From: Brevibacillus thermoruber 423
GTDB taxonomy: Bacteria > Bacillota > Bacilli > Brevibacillales > Brevibacillaceae
Assembly (NCBI RefSeq): GCF_000454065.1
Contig: NZ_KE695654.1
Span: forward strand, 836 to 64,835
Direction: 5' to 3'
Length of the DNA: 64,000 bases
Shown piece after piece: positions 46,293-53,752 of this stretch (positions are counted from its first letter, which is position 1; the number at the start of each line of letters is the position of its first letter). Made by a program: the position numbers and the translations under genes. The notes under the pieces are model-generated. The model was not told where the DNA came from and made no database searches. It saw only the letters and a program-made list of their open reading frames with translations.

Positions 46293-47114
46293 TCACTCCG
46301 AAGCGTAACGCGTCAGAGGGGTGTCGCTCAGACCCGAATAATTCTCTCTGGCCGGCACGCTCATCAGGTCGTCTTCGGGAAAGCGGTAGGCGGTCAGCAT
46401 CCCGCCGAACACGCATCCCTGGTCGATGTTGAGCGTGCCGTTTTTTTGTTCCGGTTGGGGACGGGGGTCGTGCCCCCAGACGATCAGCGGATGGGTCGCT
46501 TTTCGTTCCGCCGCCCAATCCCGACGGATCGGCCGGCCGTCCGCTCCCATGCCGGCCACGTCTCCGTACCGGCAAAAGGTCTGCACGGATGGAGACTCCA
46601 TCCCGATGTAATCGTCGCGGATGCCGGCGTGAACCGCCACCGCCGCCAGTTTTCCGCCGTATTTGATCATCATGTGCGACGGGGAGGAAAACAGCAGCCG
46701 TCTGCTCTGCTCTTTCAGGAGCAGCGTTTGTTTCGCTCCGTGCTCCTGCTCAAAGCGGCGGAACTCCTCCTCCACTTTTTCATCGCCATGCGCCAGCGTG
46801 ACCGATCGTCCGTCCAGCCAGCGGGCAATCTTCCACCCGTGGTTGCTGTCCACCATCTCCGCCACCCCGACTTCGACGTGGCGGATGAAAAACTGCAGCA
46901 TCTTGATCGAATCCGGCCCGCGACTGGTAATGTCTCCGAGGGAAAGGAGCGTGCGGCCGCGGGGATGGCGGTACGTCCCGTCGTGACTGCGCTCATAGCC
47001 GAGCCGCCGCAGCAGCTCCATAAATTCGTCGTAACAGCCGTGCACGTCGCCGATGATGTCGACGCCCCTGTCCGCCGCCAGCATTTTGGAGCGCGCCCGC
47101 GGTTTGTGCTTCAT
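46293..47114 (-). CDS. prpE: PrpE-like metallophosphoesterase (diadenosine tetraphosphatase)
   Basis: About 273 residues with the PPP-family blocks IIGDVHGCYDEF, LSLGDITSRGPDS, NHGWK and VHAGIRDDYIG, and the PrpE-specific GDVAGMGADGRPIRRDWAAERK and NIDQGCVFG. PrpE hydrolyses Ap4A-type dinucleotides and affects spore germination in B. subtilis. Two blocks deviate: GDITSRG for GDxxDRG and SNHG for GNHx; the key metal His/Asp are kept. ATG 47114 is better spaced from AAGGAGGGG than ATG 47120. Confidence 0.88.
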   Translation of the reverse strand: MKHKPRARSKMLAADRGVDIIGDVHGCYDEFMELLRRLGYERSHDGTYRHPRGRTLLSLGDITSRGPDSIKMLQFFIRHVEVGVAEMVDSNHGWKIARWLDGRSVTLAHGDEKVEEEFRRFEQEHGAKQTLLLKEQSRRLLFSSPSHMMIKYGGKLAAVAVHAGIRDDYIGMESPSVQTFCRYGDVAGMGADGRPIRRDWAAERKATHPLIVWGHDPRPQPEQKNGTLNIDQGCVFGGMLTAYRFPEDDLMSVPARENYSGLSDTPLTRYASE

Positions 47115-47163
47115 GCCCATCCCCTCCTTTCCAAATATCTATTACTTTCTATTGTTTACCATA

Positions 47164-47200
47164 AAAAAGAAAAAAACTCACCCCTTTTTCCAGGGTGAGC
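47164..47200 (-). terminator. liaR operon terminator
   Basis: On the minus strand CTCACCC..GGGTGAG followed by TTTTTTTCTTTTTT. Confidence 0.88.
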
Positions 47201-47209
47201 GCTGCACGG

Positions 47210-47839
47210 TCACACGAGGTTGTGTTTATGCACGTAGATGGCGGCTTGCGTCCGGTCCTCCACATCCAGCTTGGCCAAAATGTTGCTGACGTGCGTTTTG
47301 ACGGTCTTGATGCCGATGATCAGTTCATCGGCGATCTCCTGGTTGGATTTTCCCTGGCCGATCAGCTTCAGCACTTCCAGCTCACGCGGGGTGAGCTGCT
47401 CATGAGGGAGCGGCTCCTGACCGTGGCGAAAGCGGGCCATGATCTTGCCGGCCACGCGGGATTCCAGCACCGGTTCTCCGGCCACGGCGGCACGGATGGC
47501 GCGGGCGATTTCGGCGGCGCGCGAGGTCTTCAGCAGGTAGCTGAACGCTCCCGCTTCAATCACCGGGTACACCTTTTCGTCGTCGATAAAGCTGGTCAGC
47601 ACGATCACCTTGCAGGAGGGGCAATGCTCCCGGATGCGGCGGGTGGCTTCCACGCCGCCGATGCCATCCATGACCAGATCCATCAGGACGACGTCCGGTT
47701 TCAGCTCCACCGCCAGCCGTACGCCTTCCTCTCCGCTCGCCGCTTCGGCCACCACCTCAATGTCTTCTTCCGTGGACAGATAGGCGGCCAAGCCCATCCG
47801 CACCATCTCGTGATCATCCACCAACAATACGCGAATCAC
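47210..47839 (-). CDS. liaR: Response regulator LiaR (VraR)
   Basis: The 209-residue NarL-type regulator has a receiver domain with the phosphorylated Asp in VVLMDLVMDGIGG, Thr/Lys switch residues (LTSF, LLKTS), and a C-terminal GerE HTH (LTPRELEVLKLIGQGKSNQEIA). In LiaFSR/VraSR systems it switches on genes for cell-wall antibiotic stress. Its start overlaps the liaS stop by four bases (ATGA). Confidence 0.93.
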   Translation of the reverse strand: MIRVLLVDDHEMVRMGLAAYLSTEEDIEVVAEAASGEEGVRLAVELKPDVVLMDLVMDGIGGVEATRRIREHCPSCKVIVLTSFIDDEKVYPVIEAGAFSYLLKTSRAAEIARAIRAAVAGEPVLESRVAGKIMARFRHGQEPLPHEQLTPRELEVLKLIGQGKSNQEIADELIIGIKTVKTHVSNILAKLDVEDRTQAAIYVHKHNLV

Positions 47840-48996
47840 GGATGCTCTCTCCCTTCCCGTTCCGTTTGCGGCATCACCGGGATGCGCACCTCGATTTGCG
47901 TCCCTTTTCCCACCGCAGAATAAATGTCAAGCGATCCGCCCAGTTCCGCCACGCGCTCGCGCATGCTCCGAAGACCGTAGGAGGTCAGTTTTTCGCCTTC
48001 CGGATCAAACCCGACCCCGTCGTCCGTCACCCGCAGCCGGACCTGTCCCTGCAGCGTAAACAGCTTCACCGCAATCTGGCTGGCGCGGGCGTGGCGCAGC
48101 GTGTTGGAAAGGGACTCCTGCAGGATGCGGAACAGGTGATCCTCAATGCCGCTGGGCAGGCCCTCCACGTCTTCGATTTCCCAGGAGATCGCGAGCGCGT
48201 TTTTCCGCGCCAGTTCTTCCAGCAGATCGACAATCGCTTCCTTCAGCGTCTTGTTCTGCAGCGTGGCCGGACGGAGATGCAGCAGGAGTGCCCTCATCTC
48301 CGCCTGGGCCGCCGCCGCCATCTCCTCCACCAGTTCGATCTGCTGGGCGGCGCGCTGTGGATTTTTCTCCACCAGCCGCTTCAAGGCGGCTGTGGTCATC
48401 GCGATGGCAAACAACTGCTGGCTGACGGCATCGTGCAGCTCGCGGGCGAGCCGCTGCCGCTCTTCCGTGACGGCCGCCTGTTTCAACTGCTCCGCCAGCG
48501 CGGCGTTGTGATTGGACAGCCGCTGCAGCGACGCCACCTGATCTTCCCACTGCGACGCCAGGCGGTTGAACTGCCAGCCCAGCTCGCCGATCTCGTCCGC
48601 GCCCAGATCGGGCACGCGGTAGGACAAGAGGCCGCGGCTCAGATTCATGGTCGCTTCGCCCAGCACGTACAGCCGCTTTTTCAACAGGTTGCCGAAAATG
48701 TAGCCGCCGATCACGCCCATGACCGTCCCCACCGCAAGCGAAACGGCGAAGGCGGCCAGCATGATCATCCAATCCGGCTCGGCCGGCAGTTGAATCTGCA
48801 GATTGTTGTCAAGCCACCGGCTCAGTTCCGGGTCATCCGCCAGCGTCGAGTAGAGGCGGCGGATCTCCGGATCGTTGGCCCAGGCGATGTGCAGCAAAAG
48901 GAAACAGAGGAACGTGGCGGTTACCGTGCCGATGGCCAGCATCAGGCCGAACCGCACGTACTGCCATTGTACGCTCGCTAATCGCTGTCGACGCAT
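47836..48996 (-). CDS. liaS: Sensor histidine kinase LiaS (VraS)
   Basis: A 386-residue kinase: two membrane segments (about 17-40 and 78-100) around a very short outside loop, a HAMP domain, HisKA_3 with the phospho-His in ARELHDAVSQQL, and an HATPase with NTLRHARAS and DDGVGF. The small sensor loop is typical of intramembrane-sensing kinases (LiaS/VraS), which need LiaF. ATG 48996 follows GGGGGTAC. Between liaF and liaR. Confidence 0.92.
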   Translation of the reverse strand: MRRQRLASVQWQYVRFGLMLAIGTVTATFLCFLLLHIAWANDPEIRRLYSTLADDPELSRWLDNNLQIQLPAEPDWMIMLAAFAVSLAVGTVMGVIGGYIFGNLLKKRLYVLGEATMNLSRGLLSYRVPDLGADEIGELGWQFNRLASQWEDQVASLQRLSNHNAALAEQLKQAAVTEERQRLARELHDAVSQQLFAIAMTTAALKRLVEKNPQRAAQQIELVEEMAAAAQAEMRALLLHLRPATLQNKTLKEAIVDLLEELARKNALAISWEIEDVEGLPSGIEDHLFRILQESLSNTLRHARASQIAVKLFTLQGQVRLRVTDDGVGFDPEGEKLTSYGLRSMRERVAELGGSLDIYSAVGKGTQIEVRIPVMPQTEREGREHP

Positions 48997-49009
48997 CGGT
49001 CAGTACCCC

Positions 49010-49867
49010 CTAGATGTACTTGACTTTTATATCGCCGACAAGCAGCGAGATTTGCAAATGCACTTTTTGAGCGGCCTGCTCGTACTGCTCGGAGCGGACC
49101 ATCACGCTGCGGCTGATGCCGCCTTGCCGGTGTCCAAACACTTCCAGGTCGCCAATGCTCACCTCGGCGGTAACGGCAACCGGCATGTCGACCGGCACGT
49201 ATATGGTGACGTCCCCCACCCAGCCGTCGACAGTCAGGAACGCTTCCTCCTGCATCACCATCGCCCGCGACAGGTCGATCACCACATCCCCGATGCCGTG
49301 CCAAATGTGCAGTTGATCCAGTTCAAACCTTCCGGACGTGAGATGAAAATCGCCGATCAGCGAACTGCGGGTATCCTTGGGCCGCAGAATGCAGCCGGGG
49401 TGAAACGGCGTCTCCACCCGGTCCTCGAAGACAGGCCCGTATCCTTTTTGCTTGGCCCAGCGAGCCGCCTTTTGGTAAAACGGCGCATCGTCCGGCGTGT
49501 CCCACACCGGGGAGAAACCGCCCGAGTCACCGACCGTGTCCGCTCGTCCGTCGCGCCGCCGCGAGCGCCCCCGGATCAGGCGGAAGCCAAAATAGATCAA
49601 CGCCAGAGGGACGACGAAATGGAACAGGTCATGGAATCCCACGCCAAACCACATGTCCAGCGCGATGAGGACGCCAAACCCGGCCAAAAGGCCGCCTCTG
49701 ATGCGTTTTTGCTTCTCCCACATGCGCACGCCGACGTACACCAACACCATCGGCCACAGGCTGAACAAACTGAACGAAATGATATGCAAGGTGTCGAGCA
49801 ACAGGCCAATGCCCGTCAAAATGATCAGAACACCAGCCGTCATTTTGTGCAAGCGGGACAGTTTCAC
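49010..49867 (-). CDS. liaF: LiaF-type inhibitor of the LiaS kinase
   Basis: A 285-residue protein: four N-terminal membrane helices in about 90 residues, then a linker and a C-terminal DUF2154/LiaF domain (SSLIGDFHLTSGRFELDQLHIWHGIGDVVIDLS). LiaF keeps LiaS inactive until envelope damage. Start GTG 49867 after GGAGA. Followed 13 bases later by liaS. Confidence 0.93.
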   Translation of the reverse strand: MKLSRLHKMTAGVLIILTGIGLLLDTLHIISFSLFSLWPMVLVYVGVRMWEKQKRIRGGLLAGFGVLIALDMWFGVGFHDLFHFVVPLALIYFGFRLIRGRSRRRDGRADTVGDSGGFSPVWDTPDDAPFYQKAARWAKQKGYGPVFEDRVETPFHPGCILRPKDTRSSLIGDFHLTSGRFELDQLHIWHGIGDVVIDLSRAMVMQEEAFLTVDGWVGDVTIYVPVDMPVAVTAEVSIGDLEVFGHRQGGISRSVMVRSEQYEQAAQKVHLQISLLVGDIKVKYI

Positions 49868-49908
49868 AGGAGTCTCCTCTCTTACGCCCCATGCCGCTCA
49901 TTTTCCTT

Positions 49909-50460
49909 TCAACCGTTACGGCATGTATAGATAAACGCAGGCGGAATGTTCAACGGCGTGAAACCCGTCTCCACCCGTTGAAACCGCGCCTGCAGCTCCG
50001 ATTGCAGTTGCAGCGAGTATTGAAACGTGATGAACAGCCCGCCGGGGGCCAGCACGGATTGAATTTGGTCCAGAATGCCGGTGCGCAGCGTTTCCGGAAA
50101 GATGGCAAAAGGAAGGCCCGAGATGATTACGTCGGCTTTGCCCAACCTCATTTCCTCCATATACTGGCCAAGCTTCATGGCCTCTTCCCGAATCGGCACC
50201 TCGGGAAACCGGTCGCGCAGCACGGCCCGAAACTGGGGATCACGCTCAACCAGAAGATAACGGGCGTCCGGCCGCTTTTTCTGGAGAATGGCCTGGGTAA
50301 ACACACCCGTGCCCGGCCCCAGTTCAACGATGACGCCAGCGTTTGCCCAATCCACGCGGCTCAGCATGCGCGCGCAGAGAAACCGGGAGCTGGGGATGAT
50401 GCTGCCGACACGTCCGGGTTCGGCGATAAACCGTCGCAAAAACACCAAGAAGTCTGCCAA
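49909..50460 (-). CDS. SAM-dependent methyltransferase within the lia operon
   Basis: The 183-residue protein resembles phospholipid N-methyltransferase (PmtA) and rRNA adenine dimethylase: motif I VIVELGPGTGVFTQAI, VERDP, and DVIISGLPF (a NLPY-like motif IV). It has no RNA-binding domain, so a phospholipid or small-molecule target is more likely. TTG 50460 follows GAGGAGG. It lies 42 bases upstream of liaF on the same strand and downstream of the liaH terminator. Confidence 0.82.
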   Translation of the reverse strand: MADFLVFLRRFIAEPGRVGSIIPSSRFLCARMLSRVDWANAGVIVELGPGTGVFTQAILQKKRPDARYLLVERDPQFRAVLRDRFPEVPIREEAMKLGQYMEEMRLGKADVIISGLPFAIFPETLRTGILDQIQSVLAPGGLFITFQYSLQLQSELQARFQRVETGFTPLNIPPAFIYTCRNG

Positions 50461-50482
50461 AAAAAGAACCTCCTCTAGGGGA

Positions 50483-50509
50483 AAAGCAGCCTGTTTCCCA
50501 GGCTGCCTT
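50483..50509 (-). terminator. Terminator between liaH and the methyltransferase gene
   Basis: On the minus strand GGCAGCCTG..CAGGCTGC followed by TTTT; it would partly separate the abundant liaIH transcript from liaFSR. Confidence 0.75.
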
Positions 50510-50547
50510 TGGTTCTATTCTACATCAAACGCCGCCGTTCCTCTCGC

Positions 50548-51243
50548 TTACGCCTGTTCCGTTTGCTGCGGCGTTTCCTTCTGTTCAAGCAGGGAGGCTT
50601 TGATCTTCGCCAGTTCGGCGTCCAGGTCGTCCTTCTCCCATTTGCTCAGGGAGTGGTCCAAGCCTGCGCTGGTCTTGCGCCACTGGCCGCTTAAATCCGC
50701 TTCCGCCTCCATGCGCATCACTTTTTCTTCCATCCGGGCAAATCCGTGGCTCGCCGTTTCGCTGCCCATCCCGACGATGGCCTGATTCACCTGCTTCTGC
50801 GTCTTGGCTACTTGGGCGCGGGCCATCAGGGTGTATTTTTTCGCCCGCATCTTGTAAAACTCTTCTTTCAGCTCAGCCAGCTTTTCGCGCATCTTTTGCG
50901 CCGCTTCCGAAGCGGACTGGTAGAGCGCCTCGTACTCCTGGGCACGCGCTTCGTACTGCTTCTTGTCGGCAAGCGCGCGGCGCGCCAGTTCGTCTTCGCC
51001 TTCGGTAAGCGCCAGTTTTACCTGGCGATCCCGTTTTTCCACGAGGGCGAGCGCCTCTTCCCACTGCTGGCGGAATTTCTTCTCCAGCGCCACCTGACGG
51101 GCGACGGCCACTTCCACCTGGCCGATCTCCACTTCCATGTCACGCATGTACTGGTTCAGCATTACCACCGGATCTTCCATCGAATCCAGCACGTCGTTCA
51201 CCGAAGCCACCGTCAAATCACGCAAGCGTTTCAAGATACCCAT
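50548..51243 (-). CDS. liaH: PspA/IM30 family envelope-stress protein (LiaH)
   Basis: A 231-residue, almost wholly coiled-coil protein with the amphipathic PspA N-terminus (MGILKRLRDLTVASVNDVLD) and QVALEKKFRQQW..., KKQYEARAQEYE helices. PspA/LiaH oligomers bind and protect the membrane and are the main LiaR target in Bacillus. ATG 51243 matches family starts; GTG/ATG upstream are possible. Its gene lies between a LiaI-like gene and the kinase part of the operon. Confidence 0.93.
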   Translation of the reverse strand: MGILKRLRDLTVASVNDVLDSMEDPVVMLNQYMRDMEVEIGQVEVAVARQVALEKKFRQQWEEALALVEKRDRQVKLALTEGEDELARRALADKKQYEARAQEYEALYQSASEAAQKMREKLAELKEEFYKMRAKKYTLMARAQVAKTQKQVNQAIVGMGSETASHGFARMEEKVMRMEAEADLSGQWRKTSAGLDHSLSKWEKDDLDAELAKIKASLLEQKETPQQTEQA

Positions 51244-51327
51244 TGTCACTTGTCCTCCTCATCATATCACATGATCATGGTTGTTTTAACATCCTTGTCC
51301 TGCGACCCGGCCATGCCGGCGCGGGGA

Positions 51328-51741
51328 TTACGGCTGCTGCCGCTTGGTTACGCTTTGCTCCCATCGATCCAATGCGTCATCTTCTCGCAGCACGCGCTGT
51401 GCCCACTGCCGCTCCCAGACGGTCGGAACCGGATGGTCCGGCACATCCCGTTGGCGAAGCAAGCGGAAGCCCAGGTAAATGACCCCGATGGCCAGCACGG
51501 CGTGAAACAGCAGATGCAGCTTGCCGATCAGCATCAGGAACCCGAACAGAAAGATCAGTACGCCGGTAAACCGCGAACCTGAACTTCCCATCACTTTGCG
51601 AGCGCCGTACAGCATGATCAGCCCGGGAATCAGCACACCGAGCAGATCGCCGCCGTCAATGCCGATCTGATCCAGCAAGACCAACCCGCCTATGAGCAGC
51701 AGGACCAGTCCGAGAAGCACTTTTCCAGACCGCTCGCTCAT
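51328..51741 (-). CDS. LiaI-like membrane protein (LiaI-LiaF TM region)
   Basis: A 137-residue protein with a LiaI/LiaF-like membrane region: four short helices with LGLVLLLIGGLVLLDQIG and IGVIYLGFRLL, then a soluble tail with a WERQWAQRVL helix. It lacks the DUF2154 domain of LiaF, so it fits LiaI, the membrane anchor of LiaH. ATG 51741 follows GGGAGGG. First gene of the operon. Confidence 0.8.
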   Translation of the reverse strand: MSERSGKVLLGLVLLLIGGLVLLDQIGIDGGDLLGVLIPGLIMLYGARKVMGSSGSRFTGVLIFLFGFLMLIGKLHLLFHAVLAIGVIYLGFRLLRQRDVPDHPVPTVWERQWAQRVLREDDALDRWEQSVTKRQQP

Positions 51742-51791
51742 CAACTGCTACCCTCCCATCGACTTTGTTTGGGTGTCACCCTCATGGCTTT

Positions 51792-51821
51792 ATTGTAGAC
51801 GGCTGACAGGGCTCGCCATAA
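51792..51821 (-). promoter_or_regulatory. Candidate promoter of the lia operon
   Basis: On the minus strand a TACAAT -10 (51792-51797) with a weak TTATGG -35 (51816-51821) 18 bases away. A weak -35 fits an activated promoter such as LiaR-controlled ones; I did not identify a clear LiaR box. Confidence 0.3.
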
Positions 51822-52013
51822 CGGGCGGGCGGTTGGTTTTTCCCTCCGTCCCGGGGCGGAGACGCCTTCCTTCCGCAATCGGACAAGCATGCACCCGCGC
51901 TTTGGCGAATCGTGCGCCGGCATGGTCGACACGAATCGTTTCCGATTTATGACAACATTTTGTGACAAAATTGTGAACAACCAAGCAAAAAGACAGGAAA
52001 AATCGGACACGTG

Positions 52014-52041
52014 TTGAATTGTGCTGGAGTGCGTGTAAAAA
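52014..52041 (+). promoter_or_regulatory. Promoter of the riboswitch-controlled hydrolase
   Basis: TTGAAT (52014-52019), 16-base spacer, TAAAAA (52036-52041), immediately upstream of the riboswitch. A gene-free stretch (51830-52010) with repeats TTGTGACAAAATTGTGAACAA lies before it. Confidence 0.4.
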
Positions 52042-52052
52042 AACATCGAAAT

Positions 52053-52178
52053 TAGCCGAATTCCGCTATGCGGAAACGGGGGACCCACGTTTTTCGGGGT
52101 GAATGGCAGCCGTTGCCGGCCGCCTAGGGCAATCCTTTCGACCGAACCCATCAGCTAACCTCGTAGGCTCAGGAAAGG
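52053..52178 (+). promoter_or_regulatory. c-di-AMP riboswitch (ydaO-yuaA class)
   Basis: The ydaO class hallmarks are present in order: AAACGGGGGACCCA, TTTTTCGGGGTGAAT, a variable stem, CCTTTCGACCGAACCC, ATCAGCTAACCTCGTAGGCTC and AGGAAAGGAG. No separate terminator lies between the aptamer and the coding start. The AAGGAG ribosome site is part of the aptamer's 3' end, so c-di-AMP binding could act on translation. Confidence 0.93.
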
Positions 52179-52189
52179 AGCAGTTTCTC

Positions 52190-52819
52190 TTGCGCAAAAC
52201 GGTGGTTACACTCTTCATCGCCGGGATGCTTGCAATGGGAGCCGGCGCTGCACACGCCCAGGAGGAATCTTCCTTGATGGGTGTCGTCAACGACCTGTAC
52301 GGCGCTCCTTACAAGTCGTCCGGCACGACCAAAAACGGATTTGACTGCTCCGGTTTTACGCGCTATGTGTTTGACGCGCTGGGTGTAGATCTGCCTCATT
52401 CGTCGTCTGCCCAATTCAAGTTGGGAGTACCGGTGTCCCGCAGCGATCTCCAGCCGGGTGACCTGGTCTTTTTCAACACCAACGGGCGCAGCGTTTCACA
52501 CGTGGGCATCTACATCGGAAACGGCATGTTTGTACACGCGGAGAGCGGCAAAGGAGTCGTCAACACGAGGCTGAACGATCCGTATTACTGGGGCAAGCGC
52601 TTTGTGGGCGCCAAACGGATTGCCCTGCCTGTGCTTGAGGCCATTGCCGAGGCTCCACAGAAAAAGAAACCGGTACAAGCAGCATCGCTGCCCGATGCGA
52701 AGCAGCAGCCGCAGCGGCAGCAAGAACAATCGAAACAACAGCCGCAGACTCCACAACAGCAGCAAACTCAACAGCAACAGCAACAGCAGCAGCAATCACA
52801 ACCGCGGCAGCAGCAGTAA
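52190..52819 (+). CDS. Secreted NlpC/P60 cell-wall hydrolase with Gln-rich tail
   Basis: A 209-residue protein: signal peptide (cleavage after AHA), an NlpC/P60 domain with the catalytic Cys in FDCSGF, His in VSHVGIYIG and a third polar residue (HAES), and a C-terminal tail of over 50 residues that is mostly Gln, Pro and Ser. It would cut peptide stems of peptidoglycan (D,L-endopeptidase). TTG 52190 is nine bases after AAGGAG. Regulated by c-di-AMP, which signals turgor/wall status. Confidence 0.9.
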   Translation: MRKTVVTLFIAGMLAMGAGAAHAQEESSLMGVVNDLYGAPYKSSGTTKNGFDCSGFTRYVFDALGVDLPHSSSAQFKLGVPVSRSDLQPGDLVFFNTNGRSVSHVGIYIGNGMFVHAESGKGVVNTRLNDPYYWGKRFVGAKRIALPVLEAIAEAPQKKKPVQAASLPDAKQQPQRQQEQSKQQPQTPQQQQTQQQQQQQQQSQPRQQQ

Positions 52820-52836
52820 TCGACGCACAGCGTACA

Positions 52837-52866
52837 AGCCAGGGACGACAGGTCTCTGGCTTTTTC
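52837..52866 (+). terminator. Terminator of the NlpC/P60 gene
   Basis: AGCCAGGGAC..GTCTCTGGCT followed by TTTTTC. Confidence 0.8.
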
Positions 52867-53032
52867 TGGCTTTGTTTAGTACCTGGTGTCAAGAGGTAGT
52901 AACATCCGTTTTTCGACGCTGCCTGGACTGTCTGGGCGGGAAGGACGGGATTATGTCCCCGCGTGCGGGCAAACCGTGATATGATAAAAGGAATAGGACC
53001 AGAACACATGTGGTGACTGGGGGAGAGTACCG

Positions 53033-53752
53033 GTGAAAGACCATGTTTTGATTGTGGACGACAACGAGGAAATACTCGAGCTGCTGGAAGATATTTTGGG
53101 AAGCGAAGGATACGACGTTTCCACGGCGCAGAGCAGCGAGCAGGCGCTGGAACTGCTGAAGTCGGGCACCAAGCCCAACCTGATTCTGCTCGACATCATG
53201 ATGCCCGGCATGAGCGGCTACGAGCTCTGCTCGCAGATTCGCCGCGAGTGGGAGCTGCCCATCCTCTTTCTCAGCGCCAAGGGCAAAGCGGTCGACAAGG
53301 TGGTCGGCTTTGAGATCGGCGCCGACGACTACATCACCAAGCCGTTTGACACGGAAGAACTGCTTGCCCGCATCCGCGCCCACCTGCGCCGCTACGAACG
53401 CATTCGCCGTCACAGCGAGGAGGCGGCGGAGAAAGAGACCTCGGCATCCTCCATTACCGTCCTGAAGTTCAAGGGGCTGGAAATTCACAAGGAAACGTAC
53501 TCCGTTTACGTCAACGACCAAAAGATCGATCTGTCCACCAAGGAGTTTCAACTGCTTACCTTTTTGGCCGAAAACGCGGGCATCGTCTTCACGCGGGAGC
53601 AGATCTACGACCGCGTCTGGGGATACGGCTACGGCTCGCTCAACACGGTCACCGTGCACATCAAAAACCTGCGCGAAAAACTGGAGACGGATCGCCAGTT
53701 CATCAAAACGCAATGGGGGACGGGGTACGTGTTCATCGGGGAGAAAGTGTAG
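53033..53752 (+). CDS. OmpR-family response regulator
   Basis: The 239-residue protein has a receiver domain with Asp in ILLDIMMPG, switch residues LSAKGK and the Lys in YITKPFD, followed by a winged-helix OmpR/PhoB DNA-binding domain (TVHIKNLREKLE). It starts at GTG 53033 after GGGGGAGAG. It is one operon with the kinase; its stop abuts the kinase start. The regulon cannot be deduced. Confidence 0.93.
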   Translation: MKDHVLIVDDNEEILELLEDILGSEGYDVSTAQSSEQALELLKSGTKPNLILLDIMMPGMSGYELCSQIRREWELPILFLSAKGKAVDKVVGFEIGADDYITKPFDTEELLARIRAHLRRYERIRRHSEEAAEKETSASSITVLKFKGLEIHKETYSVYVNDQKIDLSTKEFQLLTFLAENAGIVFTREQIYDRVWGYGYGSLNTVTVHIKNLREKLETDRQFIKTQWGTGYVFIGEKV

